The notes: generated by a model not told the origin, from the letters alone. Shown: positions 9,731 to 21,520, numbered from the stretch's first letter. The stretch is 64,000 bases of DNA from Parelaphostrongylus tenuis (GCA_019055375.1 JAHQIW010007125.1:1-64000), one strand, 5' to 3'. A program made the numbers and translations.

Positions 9731-9949
9731 CATTTGCCCAACCACTTTTCGAGCGGTTCTGAAGTCCCACCATTATCATATCTACACTGCTATGTTCGTA
9801 CGATAGGTTGGGTGTCGACTAGAGGCTGCCTCAATTCTTAATGTTCTTCATCGCAACTGTATAGAATACAGATGCTGGCACTATGTTCTGCTGTCATATT
9901 TAGGTATAGAAATCGCTCTCGATCGAAAGGTAATTCTGAAATAAGTAAA

Positions 9950-10090
9950 TTTACCCCTTTAAGGGCCAGCGTTGATAGGCAGGCGGCGTTGCGACGTCGC
10001 TTGCGCGGTAGTCGCGCAGGACGCGGCATCTGCATGTCTGCGCGTGCATGACGGGCTATCCCCACCTGCTTTCCCATAAGATGCGCCTGA
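9950..10090 (-). mobile_element. GC-rich TTAA-flanked repeat (family G)
   Basis: Begins near TTTACCCCTTTAAGGGCCAG, contains GATAGGCAGGCGGCGTTGCG and CATCTGCATGTCTGCGCGTG. Base composition is much richer in G+C than its neighbours. Confidence 0.6.
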
Positions 10091-10394
10091 TTTTCCACGC
10101 AGAACGTTATCTTTTTCATTAGTAAATCGTAGTATGAAAGTCGAAACAGAAACCAAGCTTAATATGAAAATCGGCATTTCTCAGGCTATCAAAAGACTGC
10201 AAGAACATCGACTAAAAAATGTGTTCTAGCTGGACGTATGCTTTCTTTCATAGCGATGTGGATTTCTCGTTGAAACATAAGAAATATAGACGTAATATGC
10301 AACATATAGATAGTCTTTTTAACAAAATTATCTCTGCGGAAGCCTTTCCAATAAAATTCCATCATTTCATGACGATGATGTTCCCTCACAACCT

Positions 10395-10640
10395 GCGTTC
10401 ATCCCCTCGCATCCATCGTCCAGAACGTTTTAAAAAACGCAGGCAGAGGGCATGCCTGGCCATCTGCGCCTGCTTTCCCACAAGACAAGGCACCCTCATC
10501 ACAGTGGCTAAATGACATTTGACGTCTTGGTTCACGGTAAGGAACGTATCGTTTGGTCTTTAGATGGTCAGGGCGCCGGTTGTTAGCCGTCATACGTGTG
10601 GATCATTGTAGCCTGTATTACCCCTTGAGGGGTCCTATTC
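10395..10640 (-). mobile_element. Family G fragment
   Basis: CAGGCAGAGGGCATGCCTGG and CATCTGCGCCTGCTTTCCCA match the inner part of the 9950-10090 copy; a TACCCCTTGAGGGG stretch near 10620 may be an end. Confidence 0.45.
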
Positions 10641-10680
10641 GTTTCGCGAGTTTACTATGGAACACAGGTAAATCTCAATA

Positions 10681-10895
10681 ATGTGGAGTGCTTTGCAGAA
10701 ACATTTGCGTCAGCCGGGATTCGAACCCAGATCTCACTCTTTCGGAAGCGTTATGCCAACCGTTGCACCACCGACCCTTTGCGAAAGAGTGAAATCTGGG
10801 TTCGAATCCCGGCTGACGCAAATGTTTCTGCAGAGCACTCTACATTATTGGGTATACTGTAACATCATACCACTGCAAGTGGCGGTTAAATAATA
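10681..10895. mobile_element. tRNA-derived SINE pair, family T, centre deleted
   Basis: A - strand head (10707-10777) joined to the 3' half of a + strand head (10791-10820) and the tail TAACATCATACCACTGCAAG. The two halves of the B box form a strong palindrome. Confidence 0.75.
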
Positions 10896-11420
10896 ATAAT
10901 TCTGAGAGGTAAATCTATCGCAACTTGTCACCGTCAGACAACAGGTTTTCCAATACAGATACTCTGGTGGCCGTCGCCTTCTGTGTGAAAATCATATCTA
11001 CTCTTTATAACCTACAAAAAAAAACCTGTGAGCAAATTCATAGAGTGGTAAGTTGATTGGCACTTATTTGCTACTGAGATTCCAGCGCAGTGACCAAACC
11101 AAACTCTGACTGGAGGCCACTAATTCTCTCGGTCGATCCGAGTTTTGCATCATAAACATAAGTTGATACCACAGCTCTATGAAGAAGTTAATCACAGTAC
11201 ACATCGCATTCAAGAAGAGTCTTTTGAGAATGAACGGGCACGCTCAACAACCCTATGTCGTAGTTCATATTTTCAAAGACAAATGTGCAATCGACATCCA
11301 GAAGAATTGGTTCCATGAAATAAACATCGTTAGGCCAGCAACCAGGAAAAAACAGGTGGACGAAAAAATATGGTCGAGTAGACCGTAAGATAAATTAGAA
11401 CGATCTTCAAGGAAACCACT
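10896..11420. other. No feature recognised
   Basis: A 69-codon open frame (11179-11388, +) shows no family resemblance and has no visible splice or start context. Nothing else seen. Confidence 0.45.
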
Positions 11421-11572
11421 TAATATGCCTGGTTATTATTTTTTGAGCCACCCATGTCAGTGGTCTATCAAAGAGGGCTGACTTATAGAGCCCGATACAC
11501 GTGTTTCGATCTTGCGACCTCGTCAGTCGGGTAGTTACCCTTTCTCGTCTTTCGCCAAACCATTGACATCAT
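11420..11572 (-). mobile_element. Single arm of class A hammerhead element
   Basis: Carries TATGCCTGGTTATTATTTTT, GAGCCACCCATGTCAGTGGTC, the hammerhead at 11490-11531 (-) and the GTTACCCTTTCTCGTCTTT boundary motif. No opposite arm follows. Confidence 0.72.
11490..11531 (-). ncRNA. Hammerhead ribozyme, class A
   Basis: - strand: CCCGA, CTGACGA, stem II GGTC-GCAA-GATC (one G-T pair), GAAA, ACACGTGT palindrome, cleavage after GTA, TCGGGC. All core positions are intact. Confidence 0.82.
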
Positions 11573-12040
11573 TGATAAACCCGTATCTGATCTTGTAGTT
11601 GAAAATCCTGAATTTTTTCAAGAACACCCAAGACCCGAGTGATACAGCGAAGCTTTAGCTTGGTTTCGACTTTTCTCCGTACTACGTCAAGATATGCGTT
11701 CACCCTTCAGATGGTGTCAGTCAGTGTCTCGGTTATAGAAGTTTTCTCGATGATAACTAATTTTCATGTCAACTAGCAAACCCATGAGACCCCATGAGTA
11801 CTCCTAAAGTGTTTGAATTCTTGTACTTCTCGAATTCACATGCACTGCAGAATAAACACACGACACCACAACACTCGTAACAAGCAGACTTATTGTGATC
11901 ACTAGTAGAACTTTCGTAACGAGAATGATATTGATGGGACCAAAAAAGAAAGACTCGGACATCCACACTGTTACAGATCACAGTAATTGATTTTTCCTGC
12001 TAGACGACACGGGATGAAAAAACAAAAAAAACTTTTTGCA
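11573..12040. other. No feature recognised
   Basis: AT-rich; no frame, repeat or RNA fold recognised. Confidence 0.45.
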
Positions 12041-12780
12041 GGACTAAAACTTTTCATAAGTTTGTTGATAATTATTTGAAAACTTCGATCACTGGCTAGC
12101 GCTCATGTCGCCGGTTTTTAGAAGAGACCATTCCATAACGCGGTAAACCTCAAAATGAAATCATGTTTCACATCATTCGCGCAATTCATCTATTACTTCG
12201 CTGGAAGAACGAAAAGCCCATGAACGTATACATAAAATCTTTTGATTTCACAATCAGACGCTCGATCTATAGTTTTTTTTTTCCAAAGCGAACAAACAAT
12301 TTCTAATCAAATAACAAAAATCGCACTTCACTTAGGCGGCATCGAGCGATCGCAGAGATGAAACCGTGGGCAGCCCCGCCTACATCCCTCCCAAGCCCCC
12401 AGATTAGCCAAAAAACACACGTCCGCGTATGTAAATCAATCTTATTTCCTCTGCTACACTGCGGACAAACGGTCTTTCCAAAAAATAAGCACAGCATGGG
12501 AATCTGCAAATCTTACGCTATCGAATGGTTAATAGTAGTCTGTAGAGATGTTTTGCTAAAAAAAAAAGACGCGTGTGTGAAGCAAGTTTACCTTCCAATG
12601 AAGCGTTATGATAAAGACTTTATCAAAAAAAAAAAAAAAAAACGCCAGCACCGAGCTAGCCAGAGATTCAAGCACTCGAATGCTTACTCACTCCTATGAA
12701 AAGTTCTTCTCCACAGAGAGGGATCGCTTATTCATCACGTGCCGTCTAACGAAAAAGTATCTCACAATTATTTGAGATAA
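12040..12780. repeat. Old foldback repeat (family F)
   Basis: CACTGGCTAGCGCTCATGTC on the left, GAGCTAGCCAGAGATTCAAG and CTCACTCCTATGAAAAGTTC on the right; middle with CACGTCCGCGTATGTAAATC and CTGCTACACTGCGGACAAAC. An A16 run lies near 12626. Confidence 0.66.
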
Positions 12781-13224
12781 AGGAAGTACAGTGAGAAGAA
12801 GTAAGTGGTGTTTGATAAATATGGGGTCTTCTGTGATTCACTGAACCTCTGAACCAGGAGGCGCCTCTGTACAAAATACAACGGAAGCAACTAATGACAA
12901 AACAATATTTCGACTTATAAGAATGTCTTAATTTGAATCTAAGTTGACACCGACTATACGGTGAGATTATCGTCATCTTGTACTTCGCCAACAACGTCTA
13001 CATACTCGTTTTCATCAGCAGTTGAACCACAGGAGCTGACAACGACGTTTGGCGATCGACGGCTATCACCAGTGTCGTATTCATGGCTTATTACCGCTCT
13101 CTGAAACTCGGACAATTAATGAAGGTAGTCTCTAGAAGTCTCAAGATAATAACGAATCAGAATTCAGGTCCCTACATCTTCATCATAAAACAGCACATTA
13201 TTTACAGGGCCCCTTAATCACATT
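12781..13224. other. No feature recognised
   Basis: Contains an 82-codon - strand frame without family resemblance. Confidence 0.45.
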
Positions 13225-13690
13225 TCACTATGAGGATCCCACCACTCTAGCATCCAATGTTCGTCACATTTGTCCTCCACAAACCTCTTCGAACCTTTCG
13301 TGTGCTGCTTCGGCCACTGCTTTAGAGGTTCGACTTTCTCACAAATCTCTTAGAATACTGGTCGGGACGACTCTTATAGCTGATAACATTACTTAAGCCT
13401 TTCATAAGGTCTGTTATGACACTTATAAAGTGCTAAACACCTATGTTTCGGCCTTCCAGCCTCATCAGTAGCACGGTTCCTTTCGTTTGAACCAATCCCT
13501 TATGAAGGGACGTAACCCTACATATAAATAATCGAGTCGAATAAAAAGAATCTTCTTGCGATCTCGGAGGTGGCCGAGTTAGGGCGACAATAGATGACCA
13601 ACTGAGTGATCACAAAAAATGCTGAGGGAGGGAGTCAAACCAGCAGCTCGCTTCCTGGTAGTTTTCATTACTACTATACGCCCAAAAGCC
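13225..13690 (-). mobile_element. Repeat family R with tRNA-like end, containing class C hammerhead region
   Basis: The block TTTGTCCTCCACAAACCTCT, TGCTGCTTCGGCCACTGC, TTCTCACAAATCTCTTAGAA recurs at 25.25, 49.4, 50.5 and 56.4 kb. A tRNA-like stretch with GGGAGTCAAACCAGCAGCTC follows at about 13620-13680. The hammerhead at 13430-13474 lies between; whether it belongs to the repeat is unclear because the other copies lack it. Confidence 0.5.
13430..13474 (-). ncRNA. Hammerhead ribozyme, class C (canonical fold)
   Basis: - strand: stem I GTGCTA/TAGCAC (6 perfect pairs), core CTGATGA, stem II GGCT-GGAA-GGCC with a GNRA loop, core GAA, stem III ACA-TAGG-TGT, cleavage expected after GTT. Unlike classes A and B, stem III has a real loop, so a single molecule could fold. 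A hairpin CACTT-TAT-AAGTG follows and overlaps the stem I 3' strand. Confidence 0.8.
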
Positions 13691-13934
13691 GAAACAATAC
13701 ATTGATTATCTGGATCCCTATTTCTTCAAAAACATACCTTCATCCTTGCTGATCGTCTTGGACAATCATTGTGTACTTCTCGCTTTCGTTTTCTTAGAAC
13801 TTTTTTCATTACTCTTTCACATTTTTCGTCGAGTGATTGCTTCATCTGTCTCTTCTGAACTGCATCAAGGTCGAGTGGAACTATAAATATCATTACTCGA
13901 AGTGTGTTTGTAAACGACCCACACCAAATCTTTG

Positions 13935-14135
13935 TTTTACCGGTCTTTTAGCAATATTATGATCTAGCAACTACGAACCTAAAGATGTTGATTAATATGC
14001 AAAACATTCGACCTCAGGCAAGGATTAAACCCGCGTTCCACCTTCATCCAGAACGTGTGCTGCCACTAGATGCCCGAGAAATGGGTGAAAAGCGGGTTCA
14101 ACTTCCGTTGGAGTCAAGTGTTTTGCAAATTACTA
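13935..14135. mobile_element. Decayed tRNA-derived SINE pair, T2 type
   Basis: A tail-like TTAGCAATATTATGATC precedes a - strand head (CCTCAGGCAAGGATTAAACC) and a short + strand half ending AGTGTTTTGCAAATTAC. Confidence 0.55.
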
Positions 14136-14505
14136 AACAGCATTGGAGTATGTTTGTAAACAGTCGTAAATTGTGAACAGGCTTCTAAAACATATAAAGA
14201 AGCGAGAGGGCAGGATAATTTCCTATGTGGCTGCATACCTGCTTCAAGTACTGTATCCGAGAAACGATCTAATGACACTTCGAATGGATCACCATAACCA
14301 GCCCATTCCTCATAGAACTGCAGTTTCGTCCGTTTTAGAACGGCATCGACAACATCCTTTCCCTATAATGGAGATCACACTTCTAGCAGAATTCAAAAAA
14401 TTGCTGAAAAAGTATCACAAGACCAAAAATCAAGAATTATAGTTATCACAATTAGTTACTAAGACTATCAAATCAGGCTTATCAAAAAAATGAACAAAAG
14501 ATAGA

Positions 14506-14792
14506 GGATAAAGCTCTCGACATTGATCAATGCCTGAGGGATCTGCCATGCTTTCTTCTTCAATGTTGACTTTCGTCTGAGGCGATTGGATTCACATCTG
14601 GCCTTTACATGACTCGTGGTGGCCTACCGCTGTATCGAGTCATTGCTGCCTATTGTCCCATGCAAGTCTGAGACCAGTCTGCCACCAAATTAGTGGGCCC
14701 GAAAGAATGGATAGCTTAGTGAGCCAAGCGCGCGAGTTCGAAGCATCGACCTTGTTGCGACGCACAGCACATCTAACCACTGCGTCGCATGC
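14506..14792 (-). mobile_element. SINE family S1
   Basis: Orientation by the tRNA-like head (- strand CGACGCAGTGGTTAGATGTG). The body has GACTCGTGGTGGCCTACC and AAGTCTGAGACCAGTCTGCC; the tail side has GATAAAGCTCTCGACATTG. Confidence 0.72.
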
Positions 14793-14899
14793 GATTTCAG
14801 TAGTTATTTGTTCATTACTATCAGAATGAATTACAAATCGCTAAAATTACTACTAACACATTGGATTATCATTACAATTATTTCTTATTTTTACTACTT

Positions 14900-15432
14900 A
14901 TTGGTAGTCTTATGATGTTATATAGATACTCTAAGAGTATTGAACGGTATGCAAAACTTTCAGCTCTAGGCGAGAACTGAACCCGCGTTGCACCTATATC
15001 GGGAGTGCGTGCTATAACTGCACTAATGTGGCCACAGCCTCGCTACCACTCTTTCTGCTCAGTAAGTGAAACGTGGCTCAACTCCCACCAATGGTTGAGT
15101 GCTTTGCATACCACTCAATTTTAACATATATGATTACTCTAAATTCCATAGATAAGGGCGGTCTGCGCCGGAAAATATTATTCATTAATACTCAATATGT
15201 GGAGTACAGTGCAAAAACGTTTGTGTCAGCCGGGATTCGTACCCAAATCTCACTCTTTCCGGAGCGTATGCTAGCGTCGGTAGTGCAATGGTTCTACGCT
15301 CCCGGAAAGAGTGAGATCTGGGTTCGAATCTCGGATGACGCAAACGTTTTTGCACAGTACTCCACATATTGGGTATACTATAAGATCATACCACTGCAAG
15401 TGGCAGTCAAAATAGACAGAATTTAGACTGAT
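14900..15432. mobile_element. Two adjacent tRNA-derived SINE pairs
   Basis: 14900-15120 is a decayed T2 pair with opposed heads and a TGCAAAACTTT/TTTGCATACC end symmetry. 15190-15432 is a family T pair with a + strand head at 15274-15341 and tail CATACCACTGCAAGTGGCAG. Together they form two consecutive palindromes. Confidence 0.68.
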
Positions 15433-15659
15433 TATTCATTAATAATTTTAGTAATTTTTAGCAATTCTATCATTTAGAAACTTTCATTTACTCTTAATCT
15501 AAAAGATTCGAAACTTGGAAAAATACTCCATTACCAAAATTCGCGTGTTTCCCAGTCTTCCTTTTGCATAAATCAAACCGCTCTTATTTACGATACTTGA
15601 GGGTAAAAAAAATTTAAACGCTAAAATTAGGAAATTACCAGAATAAAACTTATTTATCC

Positions 15660-16005
15660 ACTCTTTCAAGTCCGTCGACCCACCTCCGCTGCGCTCGGCA
15701 CCGCTGAACGATCTGCTTCACCTCCTCTGCATCTTGAACCCCTAGCGTGGGAACGCATTGAAGGTATTACTGTATAATTCAATCCTATTATTGTTGTTAT
15801 TCTCCTATGTTGCGTCAATAAAAATATTATGTTGCTATAAGGAGGAAAATAAAAACACCATTACAACTAGACACAGTAATACATTCAATGCGTTCTCACG
15901 TTAGGGACTAAAGATGCGAGCGAAGTGGAGTAGATGCCCAGCTTTGCCACGTTGAGGTCAGGAATGGAGAGGAGGTGAGTTCGCCGTTCCCAAAGGGTTA
16001 ACAAG
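15660..16005. mobile_element. Inverted-repeat element ending in AAAGGGTTAA
   Basis: Internal inverted repeat GTGGGAACGCATTGAAGG / TTCAATGCGTTCTCACG (about 15745-15775 and 15880-15905) flanks an AT-rich core. The right end is TTCCCAAAGGGTTAAC. Related sequence occurs at 18.7-18.9 and 29.5-29.73 kb. Confidence 0.58.
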
Positions 16006-16389
16006 ACGTGTACGTCTGTAAGATGAACAAACAAACGATTTAAATGACTATATAGTTGTTACCATGCAAAAATGCCGAGCATTGAGTGGTCTGTCAGGAT
16101 TTTCTCTAATAACATCATTGTCTATCAAAACCAGCGGGATCTTCAGATTCTTGACTGGCTGCTTCTGAAAAGGCGATAATCTCTTACTGAAGTTTGAGCT
16201 TGAAAGTGTGAAAACGTAATTCCCATGGTGCGTAATTCACAAAGTGATTATTTAGGTAAATAACAACAAACCTGCCTTTTCATCTTTTCACGTATTTGCA
16301 TACAATGCATACATTTCCATGAGACTAGGCCGGGCACCTCAAAGAAGGAAAAAACCGATGAGAATGGAAAGAGTACTTACAAAATAAAG

Positions 16390-17400
16390 CCCTTTACGCT
16401 TTTTCTCTCAGATTTCTAGTAATCATTCGGTAACTTAAATCTCGACAGTTTAGATGCTGGACTTCGTTTCTTGAAAGGCCTCTTTAGTGAGCTGAGCAAC
16501 GAAAATAAAATTGAGTTCCACACTCATCGCTCTACTGTCGTTATTTGTTTATAGAGGTTGCGGTTCTGCAGAAATTTCTTGGGTTTTCGTTTTAGAGTAG
16601 TAGAAGAAACTATGTTCTGTCTTTGTATGGGCTTAAACGGTTCTTTTTGGCAGACCTGCGACAAATGAAGAAACGACCCCTCTCGCTGGGCAAGAACTTT
16701 CATGGGCGTGCTAAAAATTATCCGAAAGCCTAAATTTCTGGCTACTGCGCTACGTGCACCTTTTTGAAAAGACCCTTTCATGACGCTGTACTCTTCAAAA
16801 CAAAATTACGTTTTTACACAGGAGCGCACTTCCATTTTTACATGCATATAATTCGCTGGAAACACGAAAAGAATATGAACGTGTTGAGAAAAATTTGTAG
16901 TCTCAGAGTCATACGTTTTATCTGAAATGTCTTCCAAACAGGAGAAAAGATTCTCGACTAAACAACAAAAATTGCACTCATTTGAGAGTCGCGCTAGCTC
17001 AATCGATCGATCGACCGCGGAACATCGTATCGAATTCAGGACCAGCAGACACCCAGCCCACACAATAGGCGGCAAACAAATGCGTTGCGTATGTGAAACT
17101 CGATCTCATTTTCCCTGCTACACTGCAGTAAAACGGTATTTCCGAAAAATCGGCACAGCGCTGGAATCGTTGGATTTCACGGAGCAGCTCTGTCCTGCGA
17201 GAAATATGCGTGCTTGGAACACAAATGCTTTCTTTCTCCTATAGCGTGATCAAGAAGTTTTTTAACAAACGGACATATAATGCAGTAGCCAGAGATCTAA
17301 GCTTCCGATTGATTGCTATAAAGTGCGATGGAAAGTCTTAGCCCAGCGAAAGGAGTTGTTTATTCATTTGATCCCGGATAACCAAAAAGAATCGCGTAAC
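16390..17400. repeat. Old foldback repeats (family F), one whole copy plus a fragment
   Basis: A fragment at 16390-16660 abuts a full copy from CGCTGGGCAAGAACTTTCAT to GATGGAAAGTCTTAGCCCAG. Middle motifs AATCGATCGATCGACCGCGG and CCTGCTACACTGCAGTAAAA are family standards. Confidence 0.66.
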
Positions 17401-18120
17401 CTTTGCTTTCCATCATACAACTAAATAGATCCGCCACTAAGTCTAAGCCTACGAGTGAAACGTGACCCTCCTTTCACTCTTTCAGCGCTTTATGAAGACC
17501 TTTTCAAGAACTGAACTTAGCATCTGGATTACTTAGGTTTAAGTGTTATCAAACAACTACTAGAAGACTCAAAAACTATCCACAGACTATAACGGAGCAA
17601 AAAATGTGCGTTAAGTGTAGAACGTGATGTTATTTTTGCTGCTGTAGCGCTATAAGTAGGCTTTCTCAGAAAGCAAGTATGGTGTTGAATTTACCAAGAC
17701 TAAAGCTATTGAAATCTACTGAAAGTCTGAAAAAAAGAGAAAAAGGCCTTGTTACTAAAAGGTTGAAAATGGATTGACATTAAGGGAATTATAGCGAAAA
17801 ATCATACCAATACCGACTTTGAATCGAGAAGCAAGCAGGAACTCATAGACTCGTCCGTGGTGCTCTCGACTTTGCCACATAAACACCTTATTCTTTCGAT
17901 GGCGACTGATAGCATACGACGCAATTCCATAGGATTCTTTTGATGTCGAGGCCGACATAACCTAGAAATCTTGCAAAGATACAAAGCATTTTCTTTATTA
18001 TTTGAAACGACACGAGAGGAAGGATCCAAAGCTCTGATCTGTGTCAACAATTTGAATTCAGGGATGACGTTCTACATGCCAGGCAATCAAAGATAAGTTG
18101 GGCCACACACGTAATGCTTT
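17400..18120. other. Mostly old repeat; no gene recognised
   Basis: 17580-17760 is diverged family F. The frames at 17755-18050 (-) overlap each other and resemble nothing known. Confidence 0.45.
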
Positions 18121-18340
18121 TTAACCCTTCCATCATACGGCACGTTTCGTACTGCGCCGTGCGCAGTCAAATCCTCCTCAGCTACTGTAATGGCGGCGTC
18201 GTATGTCGTAGGAAAGCAGCCAGACGGCCGGACATGCATGCATAGGCATGCGGATGCCGCCTGCCTCGACTTCCGCGAAAGCGACGGCGCGGGCCACCTG
18301 CCTATCGACGGTGGTTCTTAATGGGGACGACAACAGATGG
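18121..18340 (+). mobile_element. Family G repeat with TTAACCCTT end
   Basis: Starts TTAACCCTTCCATCATACGG; then GCTACTGTAATGGCGGCGTC, GACATGCATGCATAGGCATG and CTGCCTATCGACGGTGGTTC, ending near TTAATGGGGA. Confidence 0.6.
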
Positions 18341-18689
18341 ACGGAAGCCGTTACCGCTAGATTTCTCAAGATGTCAAGCCTTCCACAGAAAGACCCTTTG
18401 ACCCGATGATGTGGTCCGACTTCCTCGTGAAAGGCCTGGAAAATGATATGATGCTCAACAAATTCCTAGAGCGAAGAGGAACCGCTGAATTTTATTGCGC
18501 TGATCCCATATTTCCAAATAGCATTCGACTCTTCTTCTCGCTTTCATCGCTTGGTTGCGGTTTCGTCTTCTTTATGAGCGTCGAAGAATACTGGCTGAGG
18601 GCAAATCTCCTCGCAGTTTCGGTGATAGCCAGGCTGAAAATTTCCTTAGAGTGTTCGCGGATTGACTGCGAGAAAAAGTTGGGGAAGGG

Positions 18690-18945
18690 GAGTTTAGCCC
18701 CGCACCGAGCATCACTAACAAGCCGGCCACAATTGACTAACCCCCTTTTGGACCGTGGATTCACGGTCTCTACATCTCTAACTGGCAGCTCTGGACGGTC
18801 TCCTCCACATCCTCGCCTGTGACCTAACGTGCTGCGTCTGACAGTGGTACGCTGGGGTTGGAGATGCAGAGGAGGTGGAGCAGACCTTGCAGACTTGCCT
18901 ATTAGAGATGCAAATGACATAAAGGAACGCTCCCAAAATGGTTGA
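18690..18945 (+). mobile_element. Repeat related to the 15.7-16.0 kb element
   Basis: CACATCCTCGCCTGTGACCT, GTGCTGCGTCTGACAGTGGT and GGTTGGAGATGCAGAGGAGG share the Pur-rich GATGCAGAGGAGGTGGAG block with that element. Confidence 0.45.
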
Positions 18946-19084
18946 CAAATGTGCAAGGAACTCTGATATAATTCTAGGCCTTAAGTGCAACCATACAGCA
19001 TGAATAAAGACCGAATCTAACGAGAATTTCGTTCGAAATAAAAGGCAGATCACAGTATCACAGAAAAACTCATAGCATAGGAGA

Positions 19085-19200
19085 AGTCGCAACGATGCAG
19101 TGGTTAGCACGCGAACCCGGAAACGGTGAGACCCAGGTTCAACTTTGCCCACGGGATACAAAACTCTGCATATCACTCAACATTACCGGACATATTTTAC
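19085..19200 (+). mobile_element. tRNA-derived SINE fragment
   Basis: A box GATGCAGTGGTTAGCACGCG and B box CAGGTTCAACT, followed by CTCTGCATATCACTCAACAT. The acceptor pairs poorly. Confidence 0.55.
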
Positions 19201-19204
19201 AACA

Positions 19205-19508
19205 TGGCAAAGGATTTAGATGAGAAACAACCTCGGCCGTGAGGGATGCGCCATGCATTCGTCTCTATTCGTAGTAGCATCGTCTGAAGTGACTGGATGC
19301 ATTCTGGTCTTCACAAGGACTCGCCCCGGCCTACCGCTGCGTCAAATCAGCGCTGCTATTCTCCGAGACAAGTTCGGTGCGAAATCAACGATCTCAAGGA
19401 GGTGAAGAGCTTGGTGAGCCTCGATCACGGGATCGAACCACTGACCTTGATTTATCCACTAAATGCGGAGCGCAGAGCACCTCTAATCACTGCGCCACAC
19501 GCGCTCCT
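19205..19508 (-). mobile_element. SINE family S1
   Basis: Head GTGGCGCAGTGATTAGAGGT on the - strand with B box GGTTCGATCCC; body and end match the copies at 37.7 and 44.2 kb with moderate divergence. Confidence 0.75.
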
Positions 19509-19784
19509 CTAACATGAGGTTCTACAACGCTTACCGCGTAGCGTTGCTCAGCTCCGTTCAGTTCCACAGGGGACAAATTCCCTCTACGAAAAGGAAATCG
19601 CTCGCTGTAACTACAGTCTTTAAACCAGAGAAATTTAACGTCATATCATTGCTGAAAAGCGTCTGAAATAAAAAGTTCTTGTCAATTACATAGAAAATAA
19701 GCCGTCAAAAAGACAGAGTTCTCTTCCGTTCAGCAGCCCAGGTTTTCAACCTATCCCCTACGCTGTACAAGGCTACCAAAAAGA

Positions 19785-20800
19785 GTGTTAGCAATCATTC
19801 GCAAGCTTAAATGTCAGTCTAGCGCTGTACGCGGCCGCTTTTTCGAAAAGACCCTTCCACAAAGCTGGAAACTCAAAGACAAATTATATTTAGATAAACC
19901 CAATGATGTAGAGTGGTGTGCAAAAACGTTTGCGTCAGCCGGGATTTGAACCCAGATCTTACTCTTTCCGGGAGCATGTGCTAAACCGTTACACCACCGA
20001 CGCTCGTTGTGCACTCCACTCCGGAAAGGTACGATCTGGGTTCAAATCCCGGCTGACGCAAACGTTTTTGCACACCACTCTACATCACTGGGTTTATTTA
20101 AACATCACAACACCGCAATCGGCGGTCAAATAGAGATGATTTACAAAATTATGTTTCACATGGGTCGCGCAATTCAACTATTACTTCGTTGGAAGCACAT
20201 AAAGCACATAGTGTAGAGGAAATCTTCCAGTACTCGAGTCAGACGTTTAATGCGGAGTTTCTTCCAAAGCGGAGACACATCTCCTAATCAAATGCACCTC
20301 ATTCAGGCGCCATCAATCGATTCTCGCGCCGACCAGTCCCTGCCCCCAACCCACACCCCGTGAACTGGCCAAAGAACACGTACTCGCGCATGTGTTCGGC
20401 GAGATCGTTGTGTCCGAAACATTCAGACATTACAGGATTTTCTTAGACGTTCACATGCTCGAAAATCGATCGACCATCGCGTCAGACAACCCTGCTGCCT
20501 CTCCCAGCAGCCCGTGAATTGCTCAAAGACCACTTGCTCGCACATGTGAATCAACATTATTTTCCCTGCTGCATTGCAGAGAAACGGTCTCTTCATAATA
20601 TAACCACAGCATTGGAATTGGTAGATTTTACGCTATCGAACGATGACTGATAGTCCAAAGAAAGAGCTCTGCACTGCGAGAAATATGCGCGCGTGAAACA
20701 TAATTTTATTTCTGATTTTTCAGTGTTATAAAAGGGTTCTTTCAAAAACCGGTAACATACGACGCTAGTTTGAGACTTAAGCTTTTGGGTGATTACTAAC
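19785..20800. repeat. Old foldback repeat (family F) with SINE insertion
   Basis: Left end AGCAATCATTCGCAAGCTTA; right end TTTGAGACTTAAGCTTTTGG. The SINE pair at 19885-20140 is inside. The middle is partly duplicated: two CGATCG- and CCCGTGAATTG-type stretches at 20310-20530. Confidence 0.64.
19885..20140. mobile_element. tRNA-derived SINE pair inserted in a foldback repeat
   Basis: A - strand head (19932-20003), the 3' half of a + strand head, and the tail CATCACAACACCGCAATCGG then CGGTCAAATAGA. Flanks AAATTATATTT and AAAATTATGTTT suggest a short target duplication, and the foldback repeat resumes after it. Confidence 0.75.
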
Positions 20801-21138
20801 ACCCTTAGTTAAACATCTCCGCCAGCGTAGATGATAGGCTTGAAAATCTCTGTTACCAAACGGAAAAGTACCGCGCCTGAAATGAGAGAATCCTGGTCCG
20901 TTACATGATAAATCAGTCGCCAAAACAGAATAGATCAAAACCGACAGTAGAACAAGGAGTGGATCGATAAGACATACGCCGGATGAGAACCCGAACAAGA
21001 CCATCGTATCGAGTCCAGCGGAGAGGTTCCGCTAGCGTGAGGAAAAGGGTTAGGTCCGACAACTCGTCCGTCGCCTCCGAGGTGCGTGCCGTGCCATTTG
21101 AATTCGAAATCGTGCGCTCCTTACGCTGCCGTCCTTCC

Positions 21139-21225
21139 TGGTTTACTCTTTTTTTTCCTTTCTTTCATCTTTTCTTTTTTTCATTTTTCCCTTTTTTCCT
21201 TCATTATTTTCCACTCGTTCGGCCT
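21139..21225 (+). repeat. Pyrimidine-rich tract
   Basis: Strongly C/T-biased stretch with several T runs, followed at 21242-21252 by the palindrome GATGACGTCATC. No gene connected to it. Confidence 0.8.
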
Positions 21226-21485
21226 CCAGTCCACGGGTTTGATGACGTCATCGCTATGGCGAGCCCTCTTTGCTGATGGAAGAGAGTTCCCATTCCGGAA
21301 GGCCCAGTGAAAGCCATCACTAGCACCGCAAGACAGAAGGCTCTCGTGTTTAGCTGAGTAATCCAGGCCACTATCCCATTACTCGTTTCTATTCCCGTCT
21401 TTATCAATTTTTGTTGATATATGAAAATCGAGAAAACTTATCTTGATTAGCTGACGCGAGGTTGGTACAGTAGTCGTAGAAGTTC

Positions 21486-21520
21486 GGCTGACGTTTCGGC
21501 GACCCGCTTCTTCAGAGCGT
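21486..21520 (-). ncRNA. Class B hammerhead (PLE-2 left repeat), one stem II base lost
   Basis: The - strand has CTGAAGA, GAAA, ACGT and GTC-AGCC as in other class B copies. One G of stem II is missing and stem I reads CGCT in place of GGCT, so folding is weakened. Confidence 0.6.

Noticed and set aside
21242..21252. GATGACGTCATC as a CRE-type promoter element
   Set aside because: A single 12-bp palindrome with no adjacent gene; chance occurrence is plausible.
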